A stretch of 64,000 nucleotides of DNA. Origin: Myxococcota bacterium. GTDB lineage: Bacteria > Myxococcota > UBA727 > JABDBI01. A program made the translations under genes and the position numbers. The stretch spans positions 449,444 to 513,443 of the forward strand of contig JAZKCZ010000001.1 in NCBI GenBank assembly GCA_040387835.1, written 5' to 3'. Below the pieces are notes generated by a model, which saw nothing but the letters and a program-made list of their open reading frames with translations, ran no database searches and was not told the origin of the DNA. Shown piece by piece: positions 1 to 8,613 of this stretch. How positions within the stretch are numbered: the stretch's first letter is position 1; the number at the start of each line of letters is the position of its first letter.

Positions 1-477
1 ATCGGCCCCTCGGGAGCAGGCAAATCGACCCTCGCAGGTGGCTTTTTAAGGCAAGGTTACTCAATTCTGAGCGATGATTTATGCGTCATTACGCCTGAAC
101 ACCAAGTATTGCCGGGTTATCCGCAAATTAAGCTATGGCGCGACTCTGCGCAAATGCTTGGGTATGACTGCTCAGGTCTAGAGCCTGTCTTTCAAAGGCA
201 AGATAAGTTCGCGATTCCTATTGCCGATAATTTCACTGGATCGGCAAAGCCCCTCAAGCAAATTTATGTATTGGCGCCTTTTGAGCAAACGCCGTTTAGT
301 TCACTCAAATCCCTTATCGACAATACTTACAGGCTAACGTTTATTGAAAGCAGCGAAGAACGTGCTAAGCACCTTTTACAATGTCAATCAATCTTAACAA
401 ATATCCCTCTAAAATCGCTCTCGCATCGAGCTCCCCTAGACGACGTGAACTTTTACAAAGCCTTGGTTTTGAATTAA
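1..477 (+). CDS. HPr kinase-like P-loop protein, 3' part only
   Basis: The reading frame is open from base 1 and ends at TAA 475-477, so the 5' part lies outside the window. The visible part starts with a Walker A loop, GPSGAGKST, followed by SDD, the arrangement of the C-terminal HPr kinase/phosphorylase-like domain (PEPCK-like fold). Stand-alone proteins with this domain often act as small-molecule or peptide serine kinases rather than true HPr kinases. No PTS gene is visible. The last 97 bases overlap the start of maf, so the two are probably co-transcribed. The family call rests on the P-loop and general pattern only, and the substrate is unknown. Confidence 0.55.
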   Translation: MGPSGAGKSTLAGGFLRQGYSILSDDLCVITPEHQVLPGYPQIKLWRDSAQMLGYDCSGLEPVFQRQDKFAIPIADNFTGSAKPLKQIYVLAPFEQTPFSSLKSLIDNTYRLTFIESSEERAKHLLQCQSILTNIPLKSLSHRAPLDDVNFYKALVLN

Positions 478-959
478 CTTTATTGGACCCCAATATTGAC
501 GAGTCTCAGCGTCCAGATGAAACGCCTGAAAATTTGGTGTTGCGGCTTGCGGTTGAAAAGGCCCAAGCAGTGGCTCACCTCACGGACCTGCCCATCATGG
601 CTGCCGATACGGTCGTGGTTGTTGAGGGTGTTATCCTGGGCAAGCCGCATGACATCCATCACGCACGTGACATGATTTTGCAGCTGTCTGGCAAGGAGCA
701 CTTGGTACTGACGGGGTACGCCCTCTCCTACCAAAACCGACTAGTCAATAATCTGGCGCAAACAACAATTACATTCCGAGATTTGTGCGATTACGAAGTA
801 GATAACTATCTGCAAACAGGCCAATGGGCAGGCAAAGCCGGCGCATGCACCCTACAAGGCGCCAGCGGCCCGTTCGTGAACAACATCAACGGCAGTCTTG
901 CGAACGTCTTAGGCCTACCCCTAAACGAAGTCCTAGCCGCCCTACAAAAGGTTGCATAA
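381..959 (+). CDS. maf: Maf-type nucleoside triphosphate pyrophosphatase
   Basis: 192 residues, the usual Maf length. The N-terminal signature ASSSPRRRELL (around residues 15-25) and the central AADTVVV with its metal-binding Asp (around residue 75) are present. Maf proteins hydrolyse non-canonical or excess nucleoside triphosphates (dTTP/UTP type) to the monophosphate and pyrophosphate in the cytoplasm. The ATG at 381 lies inside the upstream kinase-like gene with no clear Shine-Dalgarno, so translation is probably coupled. This start places the ASS motif where the family has it. Its specificity (YhdE, YceF or other subclass) cannot be decided by eye. Confidence 0.9.
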   Translation: MSINLNKYPSKIALASSSPRRRELLQSLGFELTLLDPNIDESQRPDETPENLVLRLAVEKAQAVAHLTDLPIMAADTVVVVEGVILGKPHDIHHARDMILQLSGKEHLVLTGYALSYQNRLVNNLAQTTITFRDLCDYEVDNYLQTGQWAGKAGACTLQGASGPFVNNINGSLANVLGLPLNEVLAALQKVA

Positions 960-1002
960 CCCCTCTCCCGAGCCACATTTGCAAACGCAGGTTGAAGATT
1001 TT

Positions 1003-1572
1003 ATGAGTATTTCTATGAAACTTTTTAATTCTTTCGCTTTAAGTTTCCTAATTAGCTCATGCCTCTCTGCTGAAGAGGATTACTGTCTTGCTAGCCCGAG
1101 AGAACGCGCTCAAGTTTTCATCACAGAGCAGTTCAAACTGCAGAACTTTAATAACCCAATGCATCTTGCCTATATCCTTGCTACCGCAGAACATGAAACC
1201 GCCAATTTCACTTCGATGAAGGAAATTGGTGGTGAGAGAAAGAAGTACGCGCCTTGGTACGGGCGTGGTTACCCTCAGCTGACGCATAAGGCGAACTACG
1301 AGAAATATACTAGATTTCTTGGCGTTGATTTAATGACGAATCCGGATCTGATGCTTAGGGAAGACGTTTCGGCGCGCGTTATCGTTCATGGAATGATGTA
1401 TGGCTGGTTCACAGGCGTGAATCTGACTCATTTTATCAATCCCAATCGATGTGACTTTGTTGCGGCTCGCATTACGGTGAATGCTAGAGACCGGGCTGAG
1501 AAAATTGCTGGGGTTGCTCGGAGGTGGGCAAAATGGTTTGGGAACAGGGAAAAGCCCTCTCCCGATTTTTAG
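1003..1572 (+). CDS. Secreted GH19-like lysozyme/chitinase-fold protein
   Basis: About 189 residues from the ATG at 1003, preceded by a GA-rich stretch; an upstream in-frame ATG at 952 would add an unlikely hydrophilic leader before the signal peptide. The N-terminus is a signal peptide with LISSC, a possible lipobox, so it may be a lipoprotein. The body has AEHETANF with the candidate catalytic Glu and GRGYPQLTHKANY, the GH19 / phage-endolysin hallmark (GRGPIQLT-NY). The expected role is cleavage of the peptidoglycan or chitin glycan strand outside the inner membrane. It ends two bases before the convergent hypothetical gene. I see no phage genes nearby, so this is a cellular secreted hydrolase rather than an endolysin in a prophage. 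Confidence 0.75.
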   Translation: MSISMKLFNSFALSFLISSCLSAEEDYCLASPRERAQVFITEQFKLQNFNNPMHLAYILATAEHETANFTSMKEIGGERKKYAPWYGRGYPQLTHKANYEKYTRFLGVDLMTNPDLMLREDVSARVIVHGMMYGWFTGVNLTHFINPNRCDFVAARITVNARDRAEKIAGVARRWAKWFGNREKPSPDF

Positions 1573-1573
1573 C

Positions 1574-2065
1574 TTATTTTTTTAGTTTTTGTACAGCCTT
1601 TAGGCCGTCTTCGGTTAGTAGGTAGCGTTTGGTTTTTTTATCTTGCGATACTTGCTTAATATAATGGTTATGGCTGTGTACCATTCTCGAGACGTTAATT
1701 GGGTATAGCTCTACTTCGGCCGCTTGAAAGACTAACGCGCTGACGTCATGCACACTGATGCCATCATAATATGCAGCATCATCTGCGGCTTTAAATGCCC
1801 ATAGGATCCACGCTAGGCTTCGTTTGCCATCAAGTTCTGCTTCTTGATGAAGCAAAGGCAAGTCATGTGGATGCAGGCGGCGGTAGATTTGGTCTGCGCG
1901 CTCTGAATAGATAGGCTCAAAGGATTTAGATATCTTGAGGTTATCTAATTTCTTTTCCGAAGTTTTGGCTTCGGGTAAGGAAGACTTGAACGACTTAAAG
2001 ACCATCTTAAGCAAGCGTTTCATAACCATAGTTTTCGCTATGCCAAGGCCTAGACTAAAGTTCAA
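1574..2065 (-). CDS. Small protein with winged-helix-like C-terminus
   Basis: 163 residues, family not recognised. The first 35 residues are basic with a short hydrophobic start. The C-terminal half reads like a winged helix, with a helix-rich block ending in KRYLLTEDGLKAV, resembling the wing and last strand of HTH proteins. It is the last gene of a four-gene minus-strand operon and its start overlaps the E1 beta stop by four bases, so it is translationally coupled to the dehydrogenase. It could be a small regulator or accessory protein of that enzyme; nothing in the sequence proves this. Confidence 0.6.
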   Translation of the reverse strand: MNFSLGLGIAKTMVMKRLLKMVFKSFKSSLPEAKTSEKKLDNLKISKSFEPIYSERADQIYRRLHPHDLPLLHQEAELDGKRSLAWILWAFKAADDAAYYDGISVHDVSALVFQAAEVELYPINVSRMVHSHNHYIKQVSQDKKTKRYLLTEDGLKAVQKLKK

Positions 2066-3018
2066 TACGCCATTAGGCGGATTGCTTCCTCGTAGATCGC
2101 TTCGTTTGACGTCAAATAGTCTGCTTCCAGCGCCGGTGAATATGGCACAGGTGTGTCTTTAGAACCTAATACGCAAATGGGAGCATCCAGCTGTTCAAAT
2201 AGGTTTTCAGCGATTTGCGATCCGATTGATTCAAGCACGCTGCCGCGTTTGGTGTCCTCGCCTACCAAAAGCACGCGGCCCGTTTTACGAATGCTTTGAG
2301 CGATAGCTTCGAAATCAAGCGGCACCAACGTTCGCAGGTCTAGGATTTCACAGTCGAGCTCACTCAAAGTTTTCAGTACTCGGTGCACATAAGCGCCGTA
2401 ACTAATTACCGTCAGTTTGGATCCGGCCTTTCGAATCGCCGCTTTGCCGAGTTCGACCGGCTCGTCGCTCAAGTCTTCTCTTAGCGAGGGGTCGCGGTAA
2501 AGAGCGATATGCTCGTAGTAAAGCACCGGATCTTGTTCCCGACTGGCCGCGTGTAATAATGCTCGTGCATCTGATGGCGTGGACGGCGCAACGACTTTCA
2601 ACCCTGGTGTTCGATAAAACCAAGCAGATGTGTCCTGCGAGTGAAATGGTCCAGCATGTCTCAGACCACCCCAAGGCATACGCAGAATAAACGGGGCTGG
2701 TTTGCCCAAGCGATAGCGTGCTTTCGCAGCATTATTGACCAGCTGGTTAAAGCCCGATGCCACAAAATCGTTAAACTGCATCTCGGCAATTGGCAGCAAG
2801 CCTTCCAAAGCCATGCCCACACAAGCGCCAATGATGGCATTCTCCGAAATAGGCGTGTTGATAAACCTTGGCCACAAGGCTTGAGGCATCGCTTTAAATA
2901 GCATGAAAACATTGCCATACGGCGGGGCCACATCTTCCCCAAGCACATAAGCTTTGGGATTTTGCTCTAAAATTTCCTGAATTCCCAAAGCGATGGCTTC
3001 TAAATAGGTTTTGGCCAT
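2062..3018 (-). CDS. 2-oxoacid/acetoin dehydrogenase E1 component, beta subunit
   Basis: 318 residues, full length for the E1 beta family. VLGEDV near residue 26 and TPISENAI near residue 55 are the conserved acidic motifs that contact thiamine diphosphate. The protein pairs with the upstream alpha subunit to form the alpha2beta2 thiamine-dependent decarboxylase that passes the acyl group to a lipoyl E2. The alpha gene overlaps it by 19 bases. No E2 or E3 gene is in the window, so the substrate (pyruvate, branched-chain 2-oxoacid or acetoin) cannot be fixed from context. Confidence 0.88.
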   Translation of the reverse strand: MAKTYLEAIALGIQEILEQNPKAYVLGEDVAPPYGNVFMLFKAMPQALWPRFINTPISENAIIGACVGMALEGLLPIAEMQFNDFVASGFNQLVNNAAKARYRLGKPAPFILRMPWGGLRHAGPFHSQDTSAWFYRTPGLKVVAPSTPSDARALLHAASREQDPVLYYEHIALYRDPSLREDLSDEPVELGKAAIRKAGSKLTVISYGAYVHRVLKTLSELDCEILDLRTLVPLDFEAIAQSIRKTGRVLLVGEDTKRGSVLESIGSQIAENLFEQLDAPICVLGSKDTPVPYSPALEADYLTSNEAIYEEAIRLMAY

Positions 3019-3992
3019 GGACGAGATTTTACTTCAGCCAGTGCTGCTTCACAAGCTTGCAACGCTTTTTCTTTCATGCTGTCGATTTCAATGCTCGTAC
3101 AAATTCCGGATGCAACAAGTTTGCTGGCGTAAGTTTTTAAAGGATCCTTTGCACGCCAATGCGCAAATGCCTTTGCATCCGCGTAGCCACCTGTTTTTAA
3201 CTCCGGCAATTCAAAGCTCAGTGTTGGCTCTTGACCCAAATAAAGCATATCGTCGTGATGCGCATGCCCGCACATGCGCATGCTGGTAAGCTCGAGCATC
3301 ACCGGCCCTTTGCCAGACTGGGCGTGCTTTGCGCCCCATGCAAATGCTTCATAAATGGCTTCGGGATCGGTGCCATCCAATGTTTTGGCTGGCATGCCAT
3401 AACCGACAGCCTTGTCAGCGAAAGTTTGCGCTGCGGTTTGAGAGCCTAGTGGTGTGGATAAAGCTGTTTGATTGTTTTCAATACAAAATATCAATGGCAA
3501 TTTTTGCACCGCAGCAAAATTAATCGCTTCGTGCCATTCGCCTAAAGAAGTGCCGCCCTCGCCCATAAAGCTGACCCCGATTCGGGATTCACCCTTAAGC
3601 TTCATCGCTAAGCCCATGCCGACCAATGTCGCAGTGCCAATGGCTAAAGGCGCTGCGGGAGATAGCACGCCTTGGTCCAAGTCACCGACATGCAAGTCCC
3701 TGCCATGAGACGGCAAGCCTGATTTCCCCGCCTGAGCATTTAACGCCAAAGCAATGTCGTTGTTGGTCATGGCTAAGATAGCGCCCAAGTCGCGTATCAT
3801 GGGCGCGATGACGTTGTGTCCGCCTAGCTGTTTGATGGCGTACCCAGCAGCATAGATCGCTTCTTGCCCCAGGCTTCTAAACCCTTTGCCTTGAAAGCCT
3901 ACGCTGGTCATAAACATGCGCTTCAGCGTATTATCTACTGCACGCGTTAAAATAATGCCGTACAGAATTTGCTTTTTATCAATGGGCGTCAT
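3000..3992 (-). CDS. 2-oxoacid/acetoin dehydrogenase E1 component, alpha subunit
   Basis: 330 residues. The thiamine diphosphate motif spans residues 144-174: it starts GEGGTSLGEWHEA, where most homologues have GDG, and ends CIENNQ. The length fits the AcoA / PdhA group. It lies between the lytic transglycosylase (4-base ATGA overlap at 3989-3992) and E1 beta (19-base overlap), so all three are one transcription unit. Glu in place of the Mg-binding Asp occurs as a conservative change but deserves a check against characterised enzymes. Confidence 0.86.
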   Translation of the reverse strand: MTPIDKKQILYGIILTRAVDNTLKRMFMTSVGFQGKGFRSLGQEAIYAAGYAIKQLGGHNVIAPMIRDLGAILAMTNNDIALALNAQAGKSGLPSHGRDLHVGDLDQGVLSPAAPLAIGTATLVGMGLAMKLKGESRIGVSFMGEGGTSLGEWHEAINFAAVQKLPLIFCIENNQTALSTPLGSQTAAQTFADKAVGYGMPAKTLDGTDPEAIYEAFAWGAKHAQSGKGPVMLELTSMRMCGHAHHDDMLYLGQEPTLSFELPELKTGGYADAKAFAHWRAKDPLKTYASKLVASGICTSIEIDSMKEKALQACEAALAEVKSRPWPKPI

Positions 3993-5728
3993 GGCTTATT
4001 CTGGATCAAATAGAGAGGCTTTTTCAACCTGCCATTGAGCCAGGCATAACTTGCCCAAGCGCTGGTCACTTTCTTGACATAATTTCGAGTTTGCTCGTAA
4101 GGGATTTGTTCTACGAAATAGTCCATAGGAACGTCCGGCGCATATTGCTTCGCCCATCTCTGCACGGGTCCGGCGCCAGCATTATAGGATGCTATGATTT
4201 TGATAGGATGGTCCAACTTCTGGCTCAGCTCGTTCAAGTGCTTGGCGCCGGCGTCTATATTAACCAACGGGTCTAAAAGCTGGCTTTCGGTCAACTTCGC
4301 TGTGGTTGGCATAAGTTGACAAAGACCTACCGCGCCAGCCCAAGAAATAACGTCTTTGTCGAACATGCTTTCTTCTCTAGACAGCCCCATCAACCAATCC
4401 ACGGGGATTTTTTCGAGCTCAGCTGCTCTATGATAGGCTTCAGAAAATGCCTTGGGGAAGGATAAATACCAAGGAAACTGCGTCACAAACTCCGGCTTGT
4501 TTGTTCTAGGAAAGGCAAGGCCCAAACCACGCATCGCTTGATGAGCCTTATCGGGGCGGTGTAGCTCCAAATAAGCGTTGGCCAGATTGAAGCGGTCGTT
4601 TTCGCCGCGATACTGCCGCATCAGTCTATCTACCACCCAAACCGCCTCTTGCGTCTTTCCATGCTCTTTCAGGCAAGACATGATTTGAAAAGTGGGATCC
4701 GCTTTTAGCGCCTGACTTGGCGGCAGCATAAAAACCGGGGGCTTTAACGACGATTTAGTCTTAGTTAGCTGAGCCGCCCAGTGGCCATAGTAATTAAAAG
4801 GCATTTCTTTAGCTAAATTTTGGAGGATTTCCTTACCCTCATGGCGTTGTTTACGGTCCGGATTTAGCTTCAGGCTTTCAAACTGCGGATACATCCGAAG
4901 GCGCCCTGACCAATACATGCCTTGAGGCGTTTTGAGAGTTTCAAACAAATGAATGGCAGGGTTCATCTGGCCCAGGCGGGCAAACTGCATCGCGCGCTCA
5001 AAAATGGTTTGCTCGCGCATGTCGCCTTTGGGATGCTCGTTAAAAATCTGATTTAGCACCTGAGCGCCATCCACTTCACGATCTAAATCTAAAAGTGTGT
5101 GCGCTTTCCATAAAAGTACGTCATCGGTAAAACTGTCGTTTGGATACTTGGCCAAAAAGTCATCTAAAACAGCAACCGCTGTTTCCGAAGGATTCATTGC
5201 CGCAATGCGAGCATTTAGAAAGAGCGCCTTCTTTTTAAAATCGCCTTCACAGGTATCCGCAGCCAATCGCAAAGTTTGACGAGCCTGAGCATAATTGCGG
5301 AGCTTTCGGTGAGCGAGACCTGTCAAATAGGTTGCCTCACAAGTATTCACCGTGGCTAAAGCGGCCACCACTTCAGCATTTCGATTCCAAGTGGTTAACA
5401 CTCTGGCTCGTTGTAAAAGCTTATCGGCAGAAAAGTTTAGATTAGTGCAATAAGCTCTCGAGGCTTTTGTTTCAGCTAAATCTACACATAGTTTCTCATG
5501 CATATCTGCGGATTTTAAAGGGACTTCTGATAGAATTTCTGCTAACTTTTCACGACGCAGCATATCCAGATTAGCCGGCGCAATTTTAAGCGCTAATTCT
5601 ACTTTGTTTTCAGTCGGCAGATTAAATACTTCTGTGTTCCAGAAATCGGCGGGGATCGGGCATATGGCGAGGGCCCATAAAATTCCCACTTGAAATTTGG
5701 TGCTAAAATAGTTTTTAATACGATCCAT
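3989..5728 (-). CDS. Soluble lytic murein transglycosylase (Slt-like)
   Basis: 579 residues from the ATG at 5728, chosen because an AGGA Shine-Dalgarno lies eight bases upstream and a signal peptide follows (MDRIKNYFSTKFQVGILWAL). A longer frame up to 5935 exists but runs into degP and lacks a sensible N-terminus. A long helical TPR-like region (residues 100-400) precedes the SLT domain. The domain begins SREESMFDK with the catalytic Glu near residue 452, then GLCQLMP and IIASYNAGAG. It cleaves peptidoglycan glycan strands in the periplasm, forming 1,6-anhydro-muropeptides. It is the first gene of the operon with the E1 subunits, an odd functional pairing. Its start codon overlaps the degP start on the other strand. 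Confidence 0.9.
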   Translation of the reverse strand: MDRIKNYFSTKFQVGILWALAICPIPADFWNTEVFNLPTENKVELALKIAPANLDMLRREKLAEILSEVPLKSADMHEKLCVDLAETKASRAYCTNLNFSADKLLQRARVLTTWNRNAEVVAALATVNTCEATYLTGLAHRKLRNYAQARQTLRLAADTCEGDFKKKALFLNARIAAMNPSETAVAVLDDFLAKYPNDSFTDDVLLWKAHTLLDLDREVDGAQVLNQIFNEHPKGDMREQTIFERAMQFARLGQMNPAIHLFETLKTPQGMYWSGRLRMYPQFESLKLNPDRKQRHEGKEILQNLAKEMPFNYYGHWAAQLTKTKSSLKPPVFMLPPSQALKADPTFQIMSCLKEHGKTQEAVWVVDRLMRQYRGENDRFNLANAYLELHRPDKAHQAMRGLGLAFPRTNKPEFVTQFPWYLSFPKAFSEAYHRAAELEKIPVDWLMGLSREESMFDKDVISWAGAVGLCQLMPTTAKLTESQLLDPLVNIDAGAKHLNELSQKLDHPIKIIASYNAGAGPVQRWAKQYAPDVPMDYFVEQIPYEQTRNYVKKVTSAWASYAWLNGRLKKPLYLIQNKP

Positions 5729-7175
5729 GAGAAAAATCCTACTCTTACTTAGTGTAACAATACCATCGTTGTGGTTAGTCGGCTTTTTTGGGGACAAACC
5801 GGCCGTAACGCCCAGTATCGCCAACGAACTTTGGGTCGAAATAACCCCAGAACAAAGTAAAAATTCGATTATTCCTATCCCTTCTCTGGCACCGCTCGTC
5901 AACCGCGTGAAGCCAGCGGTGTTGGTGGTTGCCACTGAATCGGTGATGCAGCGTAATCAGCAAGTGCCTCCAGGGTTTGAGGACCTTTTCCGCTTTTTTG
6001 GCCCAGGCGCAGGCGGCCCTAATATGAGGATGCCTGAACAAAAAAGTACCGGCCTTGGCAGCGGATTTATTATCCATCCATCCGGTCTTGCATTAACCAA
6101 CAATCACGTGATTGAAGGTGCCAATAAAATCAAAATTAAAGTAGGCGGTGATTTGAAAGAATACGATGCTGAAGTGGTGGGTACAGACCCAGATACAGAC
6201 GTCGCGCTAATTCAAATTAAGAGCGACAGAAAAGACTGGCCTGTTATCCCGCTAGGAAGCTCCTCTCGAATGCAAGTCGGAGATTTTGCGATGGCCATCG
6301 GTAATCCTCTGGGACTTGAAAACTCTATCTCTTTTGGGCCGATTTCAGCCAGAGGCAGAAGAGACATTCAACCTTCTGGCAAACGAGGCCTTTTCGATTT
6401 CATGCAGCTCAGCGCGGCCATCAACCCAGGTAATTCCGGTGGCGCTTTGTTAAACATGTCAGGCGAAGTGATTGGTATCAATACCGCCATCAGTGCCTCA
6501 GGTCAGGGCATCGCCTTTGCCATTCCAATTGATCAAGTCAAATTAATCCTGCCAGCGCTCAAAAAAGACGGTAAAGCCTCTCGATCAGGTATGGGCGTTA
6601 AAATCGAGAACGTAACGCCTGAACTCGCCAAAGAACTTGGCCTGGCGTACACCTACGGCGCCCTAGTGCGCGAAGTTATGCCTGGCAGCGCGGCCTCCAA
6701 AGCTGGCATTCAGCCTGGCGATGTTATCATCGAATTTGACGGCAAGGTTATTAACGACGCAAGCTCTCTGATGGTGGAAGCTGGTCTTGCACGCGTGGGC
6801 AAAAGCGCTCCCGTCAAAGTTTTTAGAGAAGGCAAGACTTTGACATTCCGCATCACCTTGGAAGCGATCAACAACAACAAAGAAGCGGCTCTGCCAAAAG
6901 CAGAATCGAAAGGCCTAGAAGAACTGGGAATCAGGGTCGCAAGTCATAAAGACCAGATGATTCAAGGTGCGCGCATCGTTGAAGTGAACGCTCACTCGGT
7001 GGCTGCTATGGTAGGCTTAGAAAAAGACGATGTGATCATCAAAGTAAATAATCAGCTGATTAAAGATGCCAACACCCTTGCCACTTTAGTGAAAAAGGTT
7101 CCAGCAGGCGGCATTTTAAGGGTATTGCTCAGACGAGGCCCAAGCACCTTGTTTGTCGCGATTCAAAAACCGTAA
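5727..7175 (+). CDS. degP: Periplasmic Do-like serine protease (DegP/HtrA)
   Basis: 482 residues with a signal peptide at residues 1-25. The trypsin-like domain has His127 in LTNNHVIEG, Asp158 in DTDVALIQ and Ser237 in NPGNSGGAL. Two PDZ domains follow, around residues 285-380 and 395-475. This is the standard DegP/DegQ architecture: an oligomeric protease-chaperone that removes misfolded envelope proteins. It overlaps sixA by one base (TAATG). The start at 5727 overlaps the divergent slt start by two bases, so its promoter must lie inside slt or its true start is slightly different; no good Shine-Dalgarno precedes it. Confidence 0.93.
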   Translation: MRKILLLLSVTIPSLWLVGFFGDKPAVTPSIANELWVEITPEQSKNSIIPIPSLAPLVNRVKPAVLVVATESVMQRNQQVPPGFEDLFRFFGPGAGGPNMRMPEQKSTGLGSGFIIHPSGLALTNNHVIEGANKIKIKVGGDLKEYDAEVVGTDPDTDVALIQIKSDRKDWPVIPLGSSSRMQVGDFAMAIGNPLGLENSISFGPISARGRRDIQPSGKRGLFDFMQLSAAINPGNSGGALLNMSGEVIGINTAISASGQGIAFAIPIDQVKLILPALKKDGKASRSGMGVKIENVTPELAKELGLAYTYGALVREVMPGSAASKAGIQPGDVIIEFDGKVINDASSLMVEAGLARVGKSAPVKVFREGKTLTFRITLEAINNNKEAALPKAESKGLEELGIRVASHKDQMIQGARIVEVNAHSVAAMVGLEKDDVIIKVNNQLIKDANTLATLVKKVPAGGILRVLLRRGPSTLFVAIQKP

Positions 7176-7651
7176 TGTTAAGACTCATGCTCATGCGTCA
7201 TGCGAACAGCCCTTTCGGGCCGCCTGACCATGAGCGCACGCTTTCTGAGGTAGGGCGTGCCAGTGTGCCTTTAATCGCTCAGCAGGTGGCAGATTTGGAC
7301 TGGCTTCCAGAGCTTATTTACGTGAGCGATGCAAAAAGAACTCTGGAAACCTGCGCCTTGTTTATCAAAGCATTCACCCCCACTCCGGCTGTGCAGCAGG
7401 CCCACGATTTATATCAGGCGGATGCCTGGGGAGTTGTCGATTTTATTGCGCGCGTTAACCCGGTAGTTCAGACTTTTCAAATTGTCGGACATAACCCAAC
7501 CATGGAAAAAACTTTGGAGATGCTCTGCGGGGTGCGTGAAAGCTTTGAACCCGCAAGCATCGCCTTACTGGAGCACCCTGGATCTTCTTGGTCAGAAGCG
7601 ATAGAAGACGAGGATTCATGGAATCTAATACGATTTATATCCGCGACTTAA
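7175..7651 (+). CDS. sixA: SixA-like phosphohistidine phosphatase
   Basis: 158 residues, full length for SixA. The histidine-phosphatase signature LMRHANS is at residues 5-11 and the second catalytic His sits in IVGHNPT around residue 108. SixA removes phosphate from phosphohistidine, in enteric bacteria on NPr of the nitrogen PTS and earlier reported on ArcB. The start overlaps the degP stop (TAATG) and the 3' end overlaps folB by 34 bases, so the three form one unit. Confidence 0.87.
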   Translation: MLRLMLMRHANSPFGPPDHERTLSEVGRASVPLIAQQVADLDWLPELIYVSDAKRTLETCALFIKAFTPTPAVQQAHDLYQADAWGVVDFIARVNPVVQTFQIVGHNPTMEKTLEMLCGVRESFEPASIALLEHPGSSWSEAIEDEDSWNLIRFISAT

Positions 7652-7992
7652 AGGTTGCTTGCATTATCGGCGTGCATGCCCATGAGCGAGAAGCGCCGCA
7701 AACTTTGGTTATCAACGTCAAGTTGCATTTAAGTAATTTGCGGGCTCGCTGCAGCGATAAGCTTGAAGATACGGTGGACTATTCGAAATTGGAGCAAGTT
7801 TTGGTGGAGACAGCTCAAACGAGTAGGTCTCAGTTAATCGAAAAACTGGCGCAAGTTTTAGCGGACGCGTGCCTGGCTTTCGATTCGCGGATCAAAAGCA
7901 TAGAAGTTGACCTAGAGAAACCAGCGTGCTTAAAAAACGCACGGTCGGCCGGCATTAACGTTGTGAGCTATCAAATGTCACCCCGGCCTTGA
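7618..7992 (+). CDS. folB: Dihydroneopterin aldolase family protein (FolB)
   Basis: 124 residues from the ATG at 7618, which follows a GAGGA Shine-Dalgarno; an earlier start at 7588 would only add residues inside sixA. The N-terminus IYIRDLKVACIIGVHAHERE is the FolB pattern, including the early Glu of the active site. The family converts dihydroneopterin to 6-hydroxymethyl-dihydropterin in folate synthesis, or epimerises the equivalent triphosphate. The last codons (MSPRP) and stop come from a palindromic repeat that begins at 7976, so the natural C-terminus has been rewritten by the repeat. Confidence 0.85.
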   Translation: MESNTIYIRDLKVACIIGVHAHEREAPQTLVINVKLHLSNLRARCSDKLEDTVDYSKLEQVLVETAQTSRSQLIEKLAQVLADACLAFDSRIKSIEVDLEKPACLKNARSAGINVVSYQMSPRP

Positions 7993-8047
7993 GCCGGGGC
8001 CCAGCGCTGTGCAGAGGGCTGGATTCCGGCTCAAGGCCGGAATGACA
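7976..8047. repeat. 72-bp interspersed palindromic repeat
   Basis: A near-perfect inverted repeat starting TGTCA and ending TGACA. Each arm carries CCGGCCTTGAGCCGG or its complement and CCAGC/GCTGG near the loop. It supplies the last codons and stop of folB and sits between folB and the convergent frr gene, where its hairpin could also end transcription from both sides. A related 30-bp single arm is found in imuB at 27657-27686. Repeats of this look are scattered in many proteobacterial genomes. Confidence 0.85.
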
Positions 8048-8050
8048 GAA

Positions 8051-8608
8051 TCAGACCGTCATGATTTCGGCTTCTTTGTGTTGTAGAAGCTTGTCGATTT
8101 CGGCGATGGTTTGGTCTGTTAAATCTTGGGTTACTTTTAAGCCGCGCTTTTCATCATCTTCAGACATGGTCGATTCCTTGACCGCGTCTTTAAACATCTC
8201 GTTCGCATCTCGCCTTGCATTTCTAACCGCTACTTTGGCATCTTCGCAACGTTGTTTGGCCTGTTTCGCAAACTCTCTTCGGCGCTCTTCTGTCAGCGAA
8301 GGCACTGGCACGCGCACCACGTCACTGTCCACCATGGGGTTTAGACCCAAGTTTGCCTCTGAAATCGCTTTTTCAATAGGCTTCAGCATTCCTTTGTCCC
8401 AAGGCTTGACCATCAATGAGCGAGCATCTGGGCAGCTCACGGTGGCGACTTGACCGATAGGGCTTGGGGTGCCGTAGTAGTCGACCCGAACGCCATCCAG
8501 CAGTGATACGCTGGCGCGGCCCGTTCTAATCGTCGCTAAATTCTTTTTAAGAGCTTCGATGCCTTTATGCATCTGGTCTTTGGCTTCGCTGCAAATATCG
8601 TCCAACAT
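8051..8608 (-). CDS. frr: Ribosome recycling factor
   Basis: 185 residues, the exact family length. The conserved LATIRTGRAS (around residue 25) and the central VRVPVPSLTEERRREFAK block are present. RRF and EF-G split the post-termination ribosome. It follows pyrH with only five bases between, as in most bacteria (pyrH-frr). Confidence 0.97.
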   Translation of the reverse strand: MLDDICSEAKDQMHKGIEALKKNLATIRTGRASVSLLDGVRVDYYGTPSPIGQVATVSCPDARSLMVKPWDKGMLKPIEKAISEANLGLNPMVDSDVVRVPVPSLTEERRREFAKQAKQRCEDAKVAVRNARRDANEMFKDAVKESTMSEDDEKRGLKVTQDLTDQTIAEIDKLLQHKEAEIMTV

Positions 8609-8613
8609 CTCGT

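Noticed and set aside
8061-8453. 130-codon plus-strand frame antisense to frr
   Set aside because: It is a mirror of a strongly conserved gene and has Ser/Leu-rich shadow composition.
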